Positions 36,013 to 45,090 of a stretch of DNA of 64,000 nt are shown here, one piece after another. Made by a program: the position numbers and the translations under genes. A model generated the notes under the pieces. The model did no database searches. It had not been told where the DNA came from and saw nothing but the letters and a program-made list of their open reading frames with translations. The stretch lies in the NCBI GenBank assembly GCA_032160705.1, contig JAVHVE010000057.1:180596-244595 (forward strand), written 5' to 3'. The stretch comes from QHXM01 sp032160705. Its GTDB lineage: Bacteria; Acidobacteriota; Blastocatellia; Pyrinomonadales; Pyrinomonadaceae. Each line of letters begins with the position of its first letter. Within the stretch, counting starts at the first letter, position 1.

Positions 36013-36870
36013 ATGAGGCAGGCCTTGCATCGAATCACATTCGGAGAAAAACTGATGAGCGCCGAGGTCGGAGATTTTACTTTGACTGAGACTCTGCACC
36101 TGTCAAACATGATTCTGCCGCGCCATGACCATGAGAGCGCGAATATCAATTTCGTCCTTCAAGGCTCTCTCCGCGAGACCACAGGCAAGCGTCCGCAGGA
36201 TTGCCAGCCTCATAGCTTGCTGGTAAAGCCTGCCGGGGCCGCGCACTCAGATAAATATGGCGAAGCCGGGGCGCGATGCTTAATCATCGAAATCAAGCCG
36301 CAACGTTTAGAGAGAATTAACAGGTTTTCAAAACTCTTCGATGATGTCTCGCACTTCAGTGGCGGGGTGCTGTCCGCTCTTGCCTGGCAAATCTATAAAG
36401 AGTTTCTGTGTATGGACGTTACTTCGCCTCTGATAATTGAAGGATTGGTGCTTGAGATGCTAGGGCACGCAGAGCGCCGTAACCTAAAAGCTGTTGCGAC
36501 CTGGCCGCCTCAATGGTTGCAAAAAGCCAGAGAAATCATGCACGAACATTTCAGCGAAAGACTCAGCCTCACCGACCTGGCGGCTTCTGTTGAGGTGCAT
36601 CCGGCTCATTTAGCAAAAATGTTTCGCAGGCATTTCAAATGCACAGTTGGAGCTTACGTCAGACGCCTGCGTATGGATTACGCTGCTTCGGAACTTGCGC
36701 GCTCTAACGCTTCCCTCTCGGAGATAGCGCTGGCCTCAGGTTTTTTCGACCAGAGCCACTTCGCCAACACCTTCAAAAAATATATGAAGATGACGCCCGC
36801 CGAATATCGCTTAACTTTCGGAGAAAGCAAAGCCGATGCAAAGCGGCTCCTTTTTTCCAAGACCTCATAA
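36013..36870 (+). CDS. AraC-family transcriptional regulator (copy 3 of 3)
   Basis: The 285-residue product has a cupin-like N-terminal domain (RHDHESANINFVLQGS, VKPAGAAHSD) and a C-terminal AraC double HTH (VEVHPAHLAKMFRRHFKCTVGAYVRRLRM; ALASGFFDQSHFANTFKKYMKMTPAEYR). It is clearly paralogous to the regulators at 20631 and 32589. ATG 36013 follows GAGGGCGAATT. The alpha/beta hydrolase-TPR gene follows on the same strand after 130 bp and is a possible target. The 313-bp gap upstream holds the attC-like site. Confidence 0.9.
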   Translation: MRQALHRITFGEKLMSAEVGDFTLTETLHLSNMILPRHDHESANINFVLQGSLRETTGKRPQDCQPHSLLVKPAGAAHSDKYGEAGARCLIIEIKPQRLERINRFSKLFDDVSHFSGGVLSALAWQIYKEFLCMDVTSPLIIEGLVLEMLGHAERRNLKAVATWPPQWLQKAREIMHEHFSERLSLTDLAASVEVHPAHLAKMFRRHFKCTVGAYVRRLRMDYAASELARSNASLSEIALASGFFDQSHFANTFKKYMKMTPAEYRLTFGESKADAKRLLFSKTS

Positions 36871-37001
36871 AAGTTAAGCGGTTACAACTTCACTCGCAGT
36901 TCTCCCCTTTTCAGCTTTGAGCACTGCTTCCGAGCCAAAATATTTCAGCACTGTGGTCTAGAGCTTGAGCGATCCTTCATCAAAAGGAGTATGCGCTGAC
37001 G

Positions 37002-38561
37002 ATGAACAAATTTTTTGCGATAATAGTGCGAGCTATCGGTGTTCTCATCATCACCATAATTTTTCAGGTCAACCTGCGCGCACAGAAGCCGCTTCTGTGG
37101 AACGACCTTGAACCCGGTCCCTACGCAGTCGGGTTCAAAGTCATCTACCGTCACGATTTTTCAAGAACGTGGAAAGCCAGGTACGATTTTGACGGTCAAC
37201 TGGACATTGGCACGAGGGCGCGCCCTATCAGAATTAGCGTCTGGTATCCGGCAATCAAGAGGATGGGCGCGACCAGCATGATTTTTAGAGACTACGTTCA
37301 CCTGAGGACTCAGAACGCGAGTTTCGCAGAACTGAACGAACTGCTCGAAAGGCGCGAGGTCAATCTCCTTCGGCGTGTCATCAGAGGTGAAGCGGCGTTC
37401 AATCAACTTCTGGCGACTCGCGTGGGCGCTGACCTGGACGCCTTGCCGCGTCGTGGCTCCTTCCCGCTCGTCGCATACTCCTCCGGCCTTAACGAAAGCT
37501 GGCAGCACGCGAACTTTGTTTTGTGCGAGTATCTGGCGAGTCACGGTTACGTTGTAATAACCGTCCCTCAACTCGGACAGAACTCACTAAAGCTCAATCT
37601 GGGAATCAACCCTGCGGCTTTGGAGACACAGGTGCGCGACCTGGAGTTCGCTATTGGTGCGCTTCATGATTTCTCGAATGTAGATGTAAACAGGCTGGCC
37701 GCCATGGGGCACAGCATGGGCGGCGTGGCCGCGCTCGTCTTGCAGATGCGCAACACGGACGTTGGCGCAGTGATCGGCCTGGATGCCTCATACGGCACAA
37801 GGTCGCTCGCCTCTACACTGACCCAGTCCGTTTATTATAACCCGGAAAGAATGAGTGCGCCGCTGCTGGATTTGCGCAGGCCGAATGATGAAAGAGACAT
37901 GGGAGGTGTAGAGGCTTTCAAGTACGCCGATAGATTTTTCCTTGAATTCCCAGGCATCACTCATGCAGACTTTACCAGCTTTCCTATGATAGCGCTCCAT
38001 TTCCCAACTGATATACAGGGGAGGACTGCCGAGTCGGCCAGTCGCGATTACCAGTTGGTCTGTCGCTACGTCTTAAATTTTCTTGATGGTTATCTTAAAG
38101 GAGACATGCGCGCATTGAGCTTCATGCAAAGCAGGCCTGAGGCCAACACCATTAATCCAGAAATAGTTAGGTATGAATTTCATCGTGCGACGAGACCCGC
38201 TTTGACCGTTGATTACTTCGTCTCGGCGGTCTTGAGGTACGGATTTCAGAAAACGGCTCAACGGTTCGGCGAGCTTGATGATGAATCTCTGCTCAACAAC
38301 TTGGGGTATCGTCTTCTTGAGTTGCAGCGAAGCGAACAGGCTATCGAGGCGTTTGAGTTGAATGTTAAAAAGCATCCAAGATCAGCGAACGCATACGACA
38401 GCCTGGCCGAAGCCTACTGGTTGAGTGGTAATAAAGCTCAGGCAATCAGCGCTTACGAAAGAGTTTTGGACTTACTCCCAACCGATCCAAATCTGAGGGA
38501 AGAGGAGAGGAATAGTTTGAAAAAAAATGCGCTGGCCAGGTTAGAAGAGTTGAGGCCCTAG
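37002..38561 (+). CDS. Exported alpha/beta hydrolase with C-terminal TPR repeats
   Basis: The 519-residue product has a signal or TM segment (about 8-26). An alpha/beta-hydrolase domain resembling platelet-activating-factor acetylhydrolase-like enzymes follows: RISVWYPA, FPLVAYSSGLNESW and the nucleophile elbow MGHSMGGVAAL, with a His in FPGITHADFTS as candidate catalytic residue. The last 100 residues contain a pair of TPR units (LLELQRSEQAIEAFELNVKKHPRSANAYDSLAEAY and LSGNKAQAISAYERVLDLLP as landmarks only). The fusion suggests a hydrolase docked to partners in the periplasm (inference). Confidence 0.85.
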   Translation: MNKFFAIIVRAIGVLIITIIFQVNLRAQKPLLWNDLEPGPYAVGFKVIYRHDFSRTWKARYDFDGQLDIGTRARPIRISVWYPAIKRMGATSMIFRDYVHLRTQNASFAELNELLERREVNLLRRVIRGEAAFNQLLATRVGADLDALPRRGSFPLVAYSSGLNESWQHANFVLCEYLASHGYVVITVPQLGQNSLKLNLGINPAALETQVRDLEFAIGALHDFSNVDVNRLAAMGHSMGGVAALVLQMRNTDVGAVIGLDASYGTRSLASTLTQSVYYNPERMSAPLLDLRRPNDERDMGGVEAFKYADRFFLEFPGITHADFTSFPMIALHFPTDIQGRTAESASRDYQLVCRYVLNFLDGYLKGDMRALSFMQSRPEANTINPEIVRYEFHRATRPALTVDYFVSAVLRYGFQKTAQRFGELDDESLLNNLGYRLLELQRSEQAIEAFELNVKKHPRSANAYDSLAEAYWLSGNKAQAISAYERVLDLLPTDPNLREEERNSLKKNALARLEELRP

Positions 38562-38664
38562 TCCATTCTTTGCTTGGAATGCCTGAGTTATAACTTTCTA
38601 AACCACCCGGGCGTTAAATGCTTCTTTGGCAGGTCCGAAGGTCTTTGGAGAAACGGAGGCGAAG

Positions 38665-39357
38665 ATGACTCAACACATTGGTATCGTAGCTGGTAGCGCC
38701 GAGGGCGCTGCCCTCTGTTACCGCACGATTTGTTTGGAGGCGCTGGCCGCTATGGGTGAGCATAACCACCCTGAGATAACCATGAACTCGGTGCCAATGG
38801 CAGAACACATGCGCCACATTCGTGCGAACAACTGGGAGGCAGTAGCCGAAGTTTTATTAGCTTCTGCGCGTAAGGTCGCGCAGGTTGGGGCTGACTTCGC
38901 CATCTGCCCTGATAACACCTACCACCAGGCATTCGAGTACTTAGTCCCGCAGTCCCCCATCCCGTGGCTACATATCGCCGGAGCAGTCGCTGAAGAAGCC
39001 TACCGTTTGGGCTACGTGCGGCTTGGCCTTTTAGGGACGAAGTATCTGATGGAAGGAAGTGTCTACCTCGCGGCATTAGAGGAATTCAGGATCGAGAGCG
39101 AAATACCTGATGAGGCGGATAGAGAAAAGATAAATGAGATTATCTTCAAGGAGTTAGTTAATGGCATCTTCCCGGAAACCTCCCGGTTATACTTAAATGA
39201 AGTTGCGGGAAAATTTAAGGCGCGTGGATGTGACGCGGTCGTCCTCGGCTGCACTGAGCTACCTCTCATCGTGAGGCCGGACGACACTCCTCTACCCACC
39301 TTAGATTCGACGCGCTTGCTCGCGAGAGCAGCCCTCATGAGGGCTCTTGAGCAATAG
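38665..39357 (+). CDS. Aspartate/glutamate racemase family protein
   Basis: The 230-residue product has the two catalytic cysteines of cofactor-independent amino-acid racemases: FAICPDNTYH (Cys about 85) and VVLGCTELPLIV (Cys about 197), with an N-terminal GIVAGSAEGA loop. Length is normal. It probably interconverts L- and D-Asp or Glu in the cytoplasm. ATG 38665 is chosen because GGAGGCG lies upstream; the longer frame to 38626 lacks a ribosome binding site. The neighbouring genes are unrelated and an attC-like site follows. Confidence 0.88.
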   Translation: MTQHIGIVAGSAEGAALCYRTICLEALAAMGEHNHPEITMNSVPMAEHMRHIRANNWEAVAEVLLASARKVAQVGADFAICPDNTYHQAFEYLVPQSPIPWLHIAGAVAEEAYRLGYVRLGLLGTKYLMEGSVYLAALEEFRIESEIPDEADREKINEIIFKELVNGIFPETSRLYLNEVAGKFKARGCDAVVLGCTELPLIVRPDDTPLPTLDSTRLLARAALMRALEQ

Positions 39358-39359
39358 GC

Positions 39360-39447
39360 AACCCCGCATCTCACAACAGCATGCACCCAACCGCAAAGAG
39401 CGCGGCTCTTGAATTCGAGGTTGGCTGCTCGCGGGTTAATTCGGATG
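39360..39447 (+). other. attC-like site 2
   Basis: The right half GCTCGCGGGTTAATTCGGA followed by GTTAGAC (consensus GTTRRRY) matches attC-like site 1 at about 24 of 28 positions. The left half (ACAACAGC...CCCAACCGC) is degenerate. An internal CCAACC/GGTTGG pairing exists. The GNAT gene starts shortly after, as expected for a cassette. Confidence 0.4.
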
Positions 39448-39474
39448 TTAGACCTTTTTGTTTATGCAACGGGA

Positions 39475-40002
39475 ATGAGCAACGTACAAGATTCAACCAC
39501 TATCGTCCGAGAGGCTACTCTTGCAGATTGTCCAGCAGTAGCTAAAGTCCACGTGCAGTCCTGGAAGGAATCCTTTGCCGGAATCGTGCCTCAACCCTTC
39601 CTGGATAAAATGTCAGTTGAGCAGCGGGCTCAGGCTTTTGAAAGCCGTTTCTCTGATGGTTCTTACAAAATGTATGTGGCGGAGGTGTCCGAGCAAGGTC
39701 TTGTCGGATTCGCAGATTTTGGTGCGCCGAGAGAAATAATTGCGACCTATGAAGCCGAGCTTTATGCAATCTATCTTCTCCCGGAGTTTCAAAGGAAGGG
39801 GCTCGGCGAAAGGCTCTTTCACCAAGGCGTTGAATTCCTTATCAGGAGCAATAAGAGTTCAATGTATCTTCTCACTTTGGAGATCAGCCCATATAAATCA
39901 TTCTATGAGAAAATGGGCGGGCAGGTTATTGGAAGAAATCAAATAGAGATCGAAGGTGTCGTATACGATGAGCTAGTTTATGGCTGGAAGAATTTACGTT
40001 GA
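39475..40002 (+). CDS. GNAT-family N-acetyltransferase
   Basis: The 175-residue product has the GNAT fold: TIVREATLADCPAVAKVHVQSW at the N-terminus, AELYAIYLLPEFQRKGLGERLF (motif A with the RKGLG acetyl-CoA loop), and SPYKSFYEKMGGQVIGR near the end. It acetylates an unknown amine. ATG 39475 is favoured; ATG 39445 and the frame to 39409 are alternatives, and no strong ribosome binding site decides. It sits just downstream of an attC-like site, and GNAT genes are frequent integron cassette cargo. Confidence 0.85.
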   Translation: MSNVQDSTTIVREATLADCPAVAKVHVQSWKESFAGIVPQPFLDKMSVEQRAQAFESRFSDGSYKMYVAEVSEQGLVGFADFGAPREIIATYEAELYAIYLLPEFQRKGLGERLFHQGVEFLIRSNKSSMYLLTLEISPYKSFYEKMGGQVIGRNQIEIEGVVYDELVYGWKNLR

Positions 40003-40015
40003 ATCCTACAGGGTG

Positions 40016-40318
40016 TCATGGAACTTCATCAGGGGAATCGGGCCCGGATTTCTCTAATCGTTCAATCAACCTTACCCAATCACCATGCTCCTCAAATACA
40101 CAGTCACCTGCTGAGCAATCAGACCCATGGCGGAATACCAATGTGCCTCTGTAAATAATCTCTAAAATGTCTGCTTCACGCGCTATATTCAGATCGCCAT
40201 CGGTATAAACCACACGGGAAGAGTCGGAGGTTTCAATGTGCCCGTAAGCATCAAGTATTCGACTTGCGGCCTTCGCCACTAACTTGTGTTTAGTATCAGT
40301 CGTTGTATTCTCACCCAT
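40016..40318 (-). CDS. Hypothetical protein
   Basis: The 100-residue product is soluble and acidic, with a beta-strand-rich middle (SRVVYTDGDLNIAREADILEIIYRGTLVFRHG) and a Cys pair (SDCSAGDCVFE). No motif or family is recognised. GAGGCAG lies 8 nt before ATG 40318. It is convergent with the GNAT gene, with 13 bp between stops. Presence in an accessory block with attC-like sites makes cassette origin possible (inference). Confidence 0.6.
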   Translation of the reverse strand: MGENTTTDTKHKLVAKAASRILDAYGHIETSDSSRVVYTDGDLNIAREADILEIIYRGTLVFRHGSDCSAGDCVFEEHGDWVRLIERLEKSGPDSPDEVP

Positions 40319-40400
40319 TTGTTAACTGCCTCTCTTCCATTCCCGGAGTTCTTTCCTGCCTGGCCTCTTCGATAAATTTCTGATACCTCCCGATTGAGTG

Positions 40401-41030
40401 TTAATTATTGTCGTCGCCTGTATGCAGCAGTAACAGCACACGGTCTGCCGTCTCGCGCCCGGCTTCCTTCATCTGCGATTCTCCATTCCTTCCTGTCGGG
40501 AGTCGTTGGCCTAGAATGCTCTGGTTAGGCCGGACGTGTACCCGCCCCTGCTCACTAACCTTTCCCGTCCCCGGTGAGAAGATAGTGAAGTTAACAACCA
40601 GATCATGAAAATCTACTTGGCCCGTACTTCCACCAACTCCCTGCACACTTAGGCTTAGTAGAACGACGGGACTCTCCGTTGCCTTCTTTGCCCGATCCCT
40701 TGCCTCCTTGTAATTCATGTTCTTGTCCCCGGAGATGACGACCGCAGAGACCTTATTGAATCGTTCGATAAAACCGTTCCAGACTGCGTCTGACATATAG
40801 AGCGGGAAATCCATGGACGTTTCCATTCCGGCGATCAAAGTCCGTTGTTTTGGCGTGGGCTTTGGGGAAGGAGGTTGCTCTGATTCCTTTGACGGCGGTG
40901 TAATGGTTGGAGGACTCAGCGGTTTTGGTGTCCGGCGACCTGACTGCGCCTGCCCAAGGCAACAGACCATTAAGACAAAGAGAACGCTCAGTGAGATATT
41001 TAAGAATAATCTAATGAATCTGGTTCTCAA
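40401..41030 (-). CDS. Secreted hypothetical protein with proline-rich linker
   Basis: The 209-residue product has a signal segment (about 8-28, ending GQAQS) and a proline-rich stretch (about 33-60). A domain at about 65-209 follows with WNGFIERFNKVSAVVISGDKNMNYKEARDRAKK, SVQGVGG, VDFHDLVVNFTIFSPGTGKV and GRVHVRPN as landmarks. I do not recognise it. The start is TTG 41030 with AGAGGAG 9 nt upstream. The gap 41031-41322 shows no gene. Confidence 0.65.
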   Translation of the reverse strand: MRTRFIRLFLNISLSVLFVLMVCCLGQAQSGRRTPKPLSPPTITPPSKESEQPPSPKPTPKQRTLIAGMETSMDFPLYMSDAVWNGFIERFNKVSAVVISGDKNMNYKEARDRAKKATESPVVLLSLSVQGVGGSTGQVDFHDLVVNFTIFSPGTGKVSEQGRVHVRPNQSILGQRLPTGRNGESQMKEAGRETADRVLLLLHTGDDNN

Positions 41031-41322
41031 TTCTTTCTCTCCTCTAAGAAACTTTTCCTTATCAACCTTCTTAAAATATATTACATGTTTGATGCGCGCC
41101 CGTCGGCTCTAACAATAGCTGAGAAAAAATCTAAGCACAAAAGTTCTGTGTCGTGGCTTTGCACATTTATTCGGAGGTTTCATAATTCACGCGCACTTAT
41201 TCATTCCATTTTGAATATTTGTGCAATGTCGTTGAGATTGTAAAGAACGCCGGGTTAGTTTGTATTATGGCAGAAATCAACTGATCGGTTAAGCGGTACT
41301 GCCTATCACATCAGAATGATGA

Positions 41323-43785
41323 CTATGCTTTGTAGCTCATCTCAAGCTCATCCAAAATGGTCGCCAGAGGCGAATAGGTTTCGCAGATGTATTGCTCGGC
41401 GCGTTGGAAGTCCAGAGGCTTGGAGAAGAAATATCCCTGACCGTACTCGCAGCCGAGAGCTTTCAGAGTTTCAATCTGCTCAGGCGTCTCGACGCCTTCG
41501 GCCACCACGTCCATTCCAAGATTCTGTGCCAGGCCGATAATCGTGCGGACGATCTCGGCGTTCTCGTCGTCTTCCGCCATCTGTGTAACGAATGAGCGGT
41601 CGATTTTGAGCGTGTCGATGGGGAAACGGCGCAGGTGTGAGAGCGACGAATAGCCTGTGCCGAAGTCGTCCATCGAGATTCGCAGGCCAAGCGCCCGCAG
41701 ACGGGTGAGAAGTTCGGTCGCATCTTCGACGTTCTCCATGACGGCGCTCTCCGTGATCTCCAGTTTCAAATGCTTCGCATCAAGCCTGGTCTCGGTCAGA
41801 ATGGCCGCGACCTTCTCCACCAGATCAGGCTGTGAGAATTGTTTGACCGAGAGGTTGACGCTGATAAAGAGCGGCGGGTCGGAAGGCAGGATCACTTGCC
41901 ACTTCTGCATCTGTCGGCACGATTCTCTTAATACATATTCTCCGAGCTGGATAATCATCCCCGTCTCCTCCGCGACCGGGATAAATTCCACCGGAGAGAT
42001 AAAGCCCCGCTGCGGGTGACGCCATCTCACCAGCGCCTCGAAGCCACGCAGTTCGCCGGTCTCCAGCGACATAATCGGTTGGTAAAAGACAAAAAACTCT
42101 TCGCGTTCGAGGGCACGGCGCAAATCCGTCTCCACCTGCAAGAGTTTGGTAGCCTGGTCGTGCATCCCCTGATCGAAGACTTCATAACGCGCTTTACCCA
42201 GTGCCTTGGCGCGATACATTGCTGTGTCGGCGTCGCGCAGAACGTCTTCCGTTTGCTTATATTCTTTAGAGCTGATGGCGATGCCGATGCTCACCGTGGT
42301 AAACACTTCGCGCCCGCTCAATGAGAATGGAGCTGAGATTTCATTCTGGATGCGCTCGGCAATCTGGAGGACATAATTGCGATCCTGAATATCTTCAAGA
42401 AGGATGGTGAATTCATCACCGCCGAGGCGCGCAATCGTATCCCCTGGACGGAGGATGTTCTCTAAGCGGCGCGCGATTCCGACGAGCAGTTGATCGCCGA
42501 TCATGTGCCCGAGGCTGTCGTTGATTACCTTGAAACGGTCGAGGTCAAGGTAGATGACGGCAAACATGGTCTTCTCGTTCCGCTCGGAGCGGGCGAGCGC
42601 GAGCTTGAGGTGGTCAATCAAGAGCGCGCGATTAGGCAAACTCGTCAGCGCGTCGTGGAAAGCGTCGTGGAGAAGCCTCTCTTCTGCCTGCTTACGGTCA
42701 GTTATATTTTGAATCTGGAAGATCAGGTGAGGCGACTTGGAGAAGCCGTCGCGTGCCAGCGAGGCGCTCCAGAGCGCCCAGACCTCATGCCCTTGCTTGT
42801 GGATGTAGCGCGTCTCAGTCTGGCACGAAGGAATTTTCCCTCTCATCAAATCCTTGATGTTAGCCATGACCGCGCTGTGATCGCTCGGGTGGATGACCTT
42901 CAAGTAATCGGTGGCCATCAACTCTCTCTCTGAATAACCGAGTAATGCGCAGAGGGAACGGTTAACTTGCAGCCAGCGTCCTTCAGGTGAGACGAGCGCC
43001 ATGCCGATAGCCGCATGATCAAAGGCGCTGCGAAAACGCTCAGGGCTTTCCTTAAAGCTCCCGCTGTTATTGCTGGAAGGCGTGGCGTCAGCCTTGGCGT
43101 TCCTCTGATTCCTTTGGAAAGCGAAAAGGATGATTGAGGCGGCTGCGACCGTGGCAACGAAGGCATTAAAGCCCATGCTGAAAACAAGCCACGCGCCAAG
43201 GCAGGCTCCGATTGCGCCCCCCAGATAAGCAAGAGACGTCCAGAGAAGGAGAGTTCCCCGCTTGAGCCAGACCGATTGCTGAATCTTGTATGCTTCTCCG
43301 ATTGCAGTAATCGTCGCGCTGACGATTGCCTGGATAACGACTGCAAATAAAAGTGCCTCGACGAAGTTCAAAGAGTAGACGCTTGCTCCTGGCTCGACAA
43401 CTGCGCCCAGGGTGAGGCGCAGCGTCCAAACGACCAGAAAGGCGGACAGGGCCGTGACGGAGCCATCGAAAATAATGCGAAGCGTGTCTCTGCCACTCTT
43501 TAGCGAGAGGCTCAGGGAGGTGAGCGCCCCGAACAGGATAGCGGCTTCGCCTCCGAAAAGCAGGAGCGCAAGCAGCACGAAACTATCGAGCAGAGAAATC
43601 CGCCCGAGGCCGCCCGGGATCGGAAACGAATAGAGCGAACACACCATCATAGCTGTCAGGGCCAGGACTAAGACGGGCGTCACGGGTTGCGACAACTGCC
43701 ACTGGTAGAGCGCAAAGAGAACCGCCGCCGAGCCCAGGGCGACGACCGACTGCATAAACTTTTGGTGGAAACGGTACTTGTCCAT
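41323..43785 (-). CDS. Membrane PAS-GGDEF-EAL protein (c-di-GMP turnover)
   Basis: The 820-residue product has a multi-TM N-terminal sensor domain (about 1-235) and a PAS domain (about 255-370: FDHAAIGMALVSPEGRWLQVNRSLC). A GGDEF domain with an intact GGDEF motif follows (about 385-545: IARLGGDEFTILLED), then an EAL domain with EAL and downstream catalytic motifs (FEALVRWRHPQRG, MDDFGTGYSS, AEGVET). Both diguanylate cyclase and phosphodiesterase motifs look intact. ATG 43785 has AAGGG upstream; the frame to 43845 is not needed. Confidence 0.93.
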   Translation of the reverse strand: MDKYRFHQKFMQSVVALGSAAVLFALYQWQLSQPVTPVLVLALTAMMVCSLYSFPIPGGLGRISLLDSFVLLALLLFGGEAAILFGALTSLSLSLKSGRDTLRIIFDGSVTALSAFLVVWTLRLTLGAVVEPGASVYSLNFVEALLFAVVIQAIVSATITAIGEAYKIQQSVWLKRGTLLLWTSLAYLGGAIGACLGAWLVFSMGFNAFVATVAAASIILFAFQRNQRNAKADATPSSNNSGSFKESPERFRSAFDHAAIGMALVSPEGRWLQVNRSLCALLGYSERELMATDYLKVIHPSDHSAVMANIKDLMRGKIPSCQTETRYIHKQGHEVWALWSASLARDGFSKSPHLIFQIQNITDRKQAEERLLHDAFHDALTSLPNRALLIDHLKLALARSERNEKTMFAVIYLDLDRFKVINDSLGHMIGDQLLVGIARRLENILRPGDTIARLGGDEFTILLEDIQDRNYVLQIAERIQNEISAPFSLSGREVFTTVSIGIAISSKEYKQTEDVLRDADTAMYRAKALGKARYEVFDQGMHDQATKLLQVETDLRRALEREEFFVFYQPIMSLETGELRGFEALVRWRHPQRGFISPVEFIPVAEETGMIIQLGEYVLRESCRQMQKWQVILPSDPPLFISVNLSVKQFSQPDLVEKVAAILTETRLDAKHLKLEITESAVMENVEDATELLTRLRALGLRISMDDFGTGYSSLSHLRRFPIDTLKIDRSFVTQMAEDDENAEIVRTIIGLAQNLGMDVVAEGVETPEQIETLKALGCEYGQGYFFSKPLDFQRAEQYICETYSPLATILDELEMSYKA

Positions 43786-43897
43786 TTTGCTGCCCTTATA
43801 TGCTCGTGAAATCGCTTGAGGATAACTCCTGGGGCGTTTACTCAAAGAAGGGGCATTCCCCGTTTATCAGTGAGGGCAACTGAGATGCCACCCGCAG

Positions 43898-43912
43898 GTA
43901 TTCTTAGAATAC
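43898..43912. promoter_or_regulatory. Perfect 6-bp dyad upstream of the GGDEF-EAL gene
   Basis: GTATTC-TTA-GAATAC is a perfect dyad 113 bp upstream of ATG 43785, in the 455-bp gap 43786-44240. It could be an operator. The rest of the gap holds a coding-like remnant at 44096 and nothing else I can support. Confidence 0.35.
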
Positions 43913-44095
43913 GTAAATATCTTAGGGTTTTATAAGTTAGCAGAGTTTAGGGTTAAGCCGAGAGGTGGTGGATCGGTCAAAGAGAAAGGATTCAGTCATG
44001 CATTTTGAAGTATTTTGTTCAGTTGCTGTAGCTTGATTGCTATCACCGTTGATCTCCTAGGCAATTCGACTACGCCGGGCGAGACGCTCAACATG

Positions 44096-44224
44096 AAGGT
44101 CACGCGCGGCTACGCGCACGGCGTCCCGAAGAGACTCAGCGACGCAATCAACAGCTTCGAAGGGGGGAAGCTCGCCATTCTGGAGCGCGCGCCAACTTCG
44201 CGCCAAGTGGCTCGCGGAGCGTGA
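44096..44224 (+). repeat. Diverged coding-like repeat, left copy
   Basis: The open frame ends KRLSDAINSFEGGKLAILER and stops at 44224. The same sequence, decayed by a stop and two single-base shifts, appears at 63553-63679 on the same strand. The two copies lie just outside the two ends of the efflux cluster. The encoded family is not recognised. Confidence 0.6.
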
Positions 44225-44240
44225 AGAGAAGCGAAAGAGA

Positions 44241-44906
44241 TCATTCGTTCACTATCCACCCGTCCGCCAGGTTCACGATGCGGTTGCCGTGGGCAGCATT
44301 CTGCTCGGAGTGTGTGACCTGCACAATCGTTGTCCCTTCCGCGTTGAGGCGCCCGAACAATTCCATGATCTGCTTGCCCTGAATCGAATGCAGGTTGCCG
44401 GTGGGCTCGTCGGCGAGGATCAACTTCGGACTGGCGATGCAGGCGCGCGCGACAGCGACGAGTTGCTGCTGCCCCCCCGACAACTGCGACGGGTAGAGGT
44501 CTTTCTTGCCGACGATTGCGAAGCGGTCGAGCGTGTCGGCGACGATTGCAGCACGCTCCTTCGGCTTGATGTCGCGGTAGGAGAGAGGGATGTCTAGATT
44601 CTCGTAGACAGTGAGGCCGTCGAGCAGGTGGTAGCTCTGGAAGACGAAGCCGATGTGCTCTTTGTGGAGCGCGGCGCGCTGTTTCTGGTTGGCTTTGTGC
44701 ACCGCCGTGTCCTCAAAGTAATACTCGCCCGCCCACGCGCTGTCGAGCATTCCGAGGATGGAGAGAAGTGTAGACTTGCCCGACCCGGAAGGCCCCATGA
44801 TCGAGACGAACTCGCCTTCCCGCACATCCATATCAATGCGGCGCAGCACGTATGTCTTACTGCCGCCCGCGTCGTAAACCTTCTCCACGTTGCGTAGCTT
44901 AATCAT
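44241..44906 (-). CDS. ABC transporter ATPase, LolD/MacB type
   Basis: The 221-residue ATPase has Walker A GPSGSGKST, Q-loop FVFQSYHLLDGLTVYEN, signature LSGGQQQ, Walker B LILADEPTGNL and the switch His in VTHSEQNAAHG. It powers a MacB/FtsX-type permease on the cytoplasmic face. It is the only gene of its unit, at the downstream end of the efflux cluster, and no permease is directly attached, so it may serve the ADOP permeases encoded up to 16 kb upstream. The signature reads LSGGQQQLVAVARA, with Leu where Arg is usual. Confidence 0.95.
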   Translation of the reverse strand: MIKLRNVEKVYDAGGSKTYVLRRIDMDVREGEFVSIMGPSGSGKSTLLSILGMLDSAWAGEYYFEDTAVHKANQKQRAALHKEHIGFVFQSYHLLDGLTVYENLDIPLSYRDIKPKERAAIVADTLDRFAIVGKKDLYPSQLSGGQQQLVAVARACIASPKLILADEPTGNLHSIQGKQIMELFGRLNAEGTTIVQVTHSEQNAAHGNRIVNLADGWIVNE

Positions 44907-44926
44907 GAAAAATCCTCTTTGATAGT

Positions 44927-44984
44927 GTTTAGAGTCCAGCCTTTAGGCTGTCTTCACAGACACGCTAAAGTGTGAACTCTAAAC
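44927..44984. repeat. Palindromic repeat, family A, copy 2
   Basis: A 20-bp arm (44927-44946) pairs with 44965-44984 at 17 of 20 positions. The right arm CTAAAGTGTGAACTCTAAAC resembles the right arm of copy 1 at 20423-20442 at 17 of 20 positions. It lies 21 bp upstream of the ABC ATPase start, inside its predicted 5' leader. Confidence 0.7.
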
Positions 44985-45090
44985 AGGCCGCTCTCATTTG
45001 TTACCCGTTATAAGACTGTTGATTGAGTCATCCATGTTGGAGTCGCCTGCTGCAAGCGGACGAGTGAATCGCAGTCTCGCCCCTTTACAT

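Noticed and set aside
38562..38664. Further attC-like site (GTTAAAT at about 38613)
   Set aside because: Only the 7-bp core fits; no L' box GCGGGTTAATTC-type sequence is present.
43786..43897. c-di-GMP riboswitch before the GGDEF-EAL gene
   Set aside because: I could not find the conserved GEMM helices or tetraloop-receptor; only a simple dyad is visible.
44015..44224. 69-residue intact gene
   Set aside because: Its recognisable part is the repeat also found decayed at 63553; no start signal and no family, so listed as a repeat.
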